From: Rossellomorea orangium
GTDB lineage: Bacteria > Bacillota > Bacilli > Bacillales > Bacillaceae_B
Direction: 5' to 3'
Length of the DNA: 64,000 nucleotides
NCBI RefSeq assembly: GCF_019334305.1
Contig: NZ_JAHWGH010000007.1
Span: 1-64,000 of the forward strand
Shown here: piece by piece, positions 62,672 to 64,000 of the stretch
Layout: each line of letters opens with the position of its first letter
Numbering within the stretch: position 1 is the first letter of the stretch
The notes under the pieces: generated by a model
Databases searched by the model: none
What the model was told of the DNA's origin: nothing
What the model saw: the letters and a program-made list of their open reading frames with translations, nothing else
Program-made: the position numbers and the translations under genes

Positions 62672-64000
62672 AGGCATCTGATTGGATTGAGCCAACATTG
62701 CTTGTGCTGCTTGAGAAAGGATTGAGTTCTTTGTTTGAGTCATCATTTCTTTCGCCATGTCAACGTCACGTACACGAGACTCAGCAGCTGTTAAGTTTTC
62801 AGAAGAAGTTCCCAAATTATTGATTGTGTGCTCTAAGCGATTTTGGTATGACCCTAGTTTAGAACGCTCGCTAGAAACACTTGCAATTGCTTCATCTAAG
62901 ACCGCAACTGCAGCAGTTGCTTTTTCAGAATCAGAAACATCAAGCGCATATTCTACACCAGTACTGTTTGTACCATTCGTAATTTCTGCATCAGTTGATA
63001 CAAATGATGCATTTAAAGAATTACCTTGTCCGTCTGTTACGGATTTTGTTGCTCCTGAAGTTGCAGATGAGATGCTCAATGCTGATGCTCTCATGTCTGA
63101 AATTGAAACGCTCATTGATTGACCTGCATTAGCACCAATTTGAAAACTTAATGAGCGATCTTCGGTTACTGCTGGAGTTGTTACTGTAGGTGCAGTTGTA
63201 ACTGCGTTAGTAGCTGTTTCTAATAAAAATGATCCTGTTACTGTTCCATCACTTGAACTATCACCATTAGCAGTAAAATCAAATGAAATCCCGTCTGCAT
63301 CATAGTTTAAAGTGTCACCAGAAGCTAAGGAGAATGTGGATTGGGAAACCTGTGTAGCACCAGAAAATAATGTTGCAGTGAATTCTGAAGTTGATTCATC
63401 CCACGAAATATCAATTTTATCTACATTCTCAATTACATTACCTGACGTATTATTAACAGAAAAGTTTGTCATTGTTGCAGTAGCATCTCCTGTAGAACCA
63501 CCTATAGTAAGAGGCACATTTACTGGTTCCGATGAAACCGTTCCTGTACCGTCAGTACCAGCACCTGCAACTGTATTTAAATCTAGAGTAACTGAATCTC
63601 CATCTGCCCAGTTTGCTGCATCAGCAGATGTAAATGAGAAACTAATTCCTTGATTATTATAAGAATAAGTATCTGTAGCTGCATCAAAGGCAACTTTATC
63701 AGCATCAATAACTAATGTATTTGCACTACCATCTAATCCATCAAAGTCGACTTCAAAGTCTGAACCGTTCTTTGTAACGGTAACTTGGTTCGCTCCACTA
63801 TTGTTTAGATCTGTGTAATCAAATCCGTTATCAGCAGTTCCAGTAACATCAATATCAAATTTTGCTCCTGTAGTACCACCTGACCAAGTAATCGGTTCTG
63901 CACCGACAGTAATTGTTTGGTCAACTGCTTTTACTACGTTCACAGTTGAAGCAGGTGTTGTTACAGCTGCACTAACTTCAAAGTTTTCTGAACGATCACC
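62645..64000 (-). CDS. hag: Flagellin (5' part beyond the window), unspliced reading
   Basis: At least 451 residues in view; the frame runs open to the window edge (GDRSENFEVSAAV...), so the conserved N-terminal D0/D1 lies outside. The visible part has a long Thr/Ser/Asp/Asn-rich variable region and the conserved C-terminal coiled coil (GSYQNRLEHTINNL, AESRVRDVDMAKEMMTQTKN, QAAQAMLAQSNQMPQGVLQL). Read without splicing it ends at TAA 62647-62645. The group I intron begins within the last 15 codons, so spliced mRNA instead uses the exon at 62274-62318. Exported and polymerised into the filament; FliS binds its C-terminus. Confidence 0.93.
   Translation of the reverse strand, partial: GDRSENFEVSAAVTTPASTVNVVKAVDQTITVGAEPITWSGGTTGAKFDIDVTGTADNGFDYTDLNNSGANQVTVTKNGSDFEVDFDGLDGSANTLVIDADKVAFDAATDTYSYNNQGISFSFTSADAANWADGDSVTLDLNTVAGAGTDGTGTVSSEPVNVPLTIGGSTGDATATMTNFSVNNTSGNVIENVDKIDISWDESTSEFTATLFSGATQVSQSTFSLASGDTLNYDADGISFDFTANGDSSSDGTVTGSFLLETATNAVTTAPTVTTPAVTEDRSLSFQIGANAGQSMSVSISDMRASALSISSATSGATKSVTDGQGNSLNASFVSTDAEITNGTNSTGVEYALDVSDSEKATAAVAVLDEAIASVSSERSKLGSYQNRLEHTINNLGTSSENLTAAESRVRDVDMAKEMMTQTKNSILSQAAQAMLAQSNQMPQGVLQLLR

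Noticed and set aside
62490-62672. Plus-strand open frame inside the flagellin intron as a homing endonuclease
   Set aside because: About 60 codons, antisense to the intron, with no LAGLIDADG, GIY-YIG or HNH motif and no RBS.

Overview
The window looks like a low-to-mid GC Bacillaceae chromosome (Bacillus/Rossellomorea-like; the genus is a guess). The evidence is the Bacillus subtilis-type gene order yvlABCD - uvrA - uvrB - csbA ... minJ - ctpB ... ftsX - ftsE - cccB - yvjA(YitT) - prfB - secA - hpf ... fliT - fliS - fliD - flaG - flagellin, together with Bacillus-type ribosome binding sites, sigma-W/B/D promoters, a CGAAC-N4-GTTCG SOS box and the prfB +1 frameshift site. Almost everything is on the minus strand; only the amidase (8369), the DUF1206 gene (16608) and the dicarboxylate symporter (17941) are on plus.

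Layout. 1-2.6 kb: a sigma-W-type envelope stress operon. 2.9-8.4 kb: uvrBA with an SOS box and, upstream, seven perfect DnaA boxes in 274 bp. 8.4-20.4 kb: secreted amidase, csbA, HD hydrolase, serC-serA, ktr potassium uptake genes behind a c-di-AMP riboswitch, DUF1206 protein, symporter, minJ. 20.6-23.3 kb: a repeat element and a PHA-synthase-like cluster. 23.5-32.8 kb: a nine-gene exopolysaccharide operon with a fused chain-length regulator/tyrosine kinase. 33-39 kb: ctpB, then metX/metY behind a SAM-I riboswitch, and a second PLP sulfur enzyme. 39-42.3 kb: DUF302 protein, ResA-like thioredoxin, methyltransferase, and a small unknown protein behind a c-di-GMP-I riboswitch. 42.5-56 kb: M23 hydrolase with ftsEX, cccB, YitT, prfB, secA, SEC-C protein, DUF1028 protein, M29 aminopeptidase, hpf. 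56.3-57.4 kb: a RAYT transposase bracketed by arrays of short palindromes. 57-64 kb: ABC-2 permease, YjbR protein and the late flagellar operon, ending in a flagellin gene (5' part outside the window) that carries a group I intron near its 3' end.

Most noteworthy signals. (i) Three arrays (5, 6 and 4 units) of a 13-bp palindrome, consensus TTCAGC-W-GCTGAA, repeated at exactly 25-bp intervals; two bracket the RAYT gene and one lies in the metY leader. (ii) A 353-371 nt group I intron in flagellin whose 5' end re-encodes the flagellin C-terminus, so spliced and unspliced mRNA both end in the same functional tail. (iii) A c-di-GMP-I aptamer ahead of an unrecognised ~80-residue protein. (iv) The DnaA-box cluster next to uvrB. 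(v) Several repeat families: a ~525-bp composite element with terminal inverted repeats in three copies, ~130-bp palindromes whose arms covary, and 73-104 bp elements bounded by a GAGGGACGGACCTC inverted repeat.
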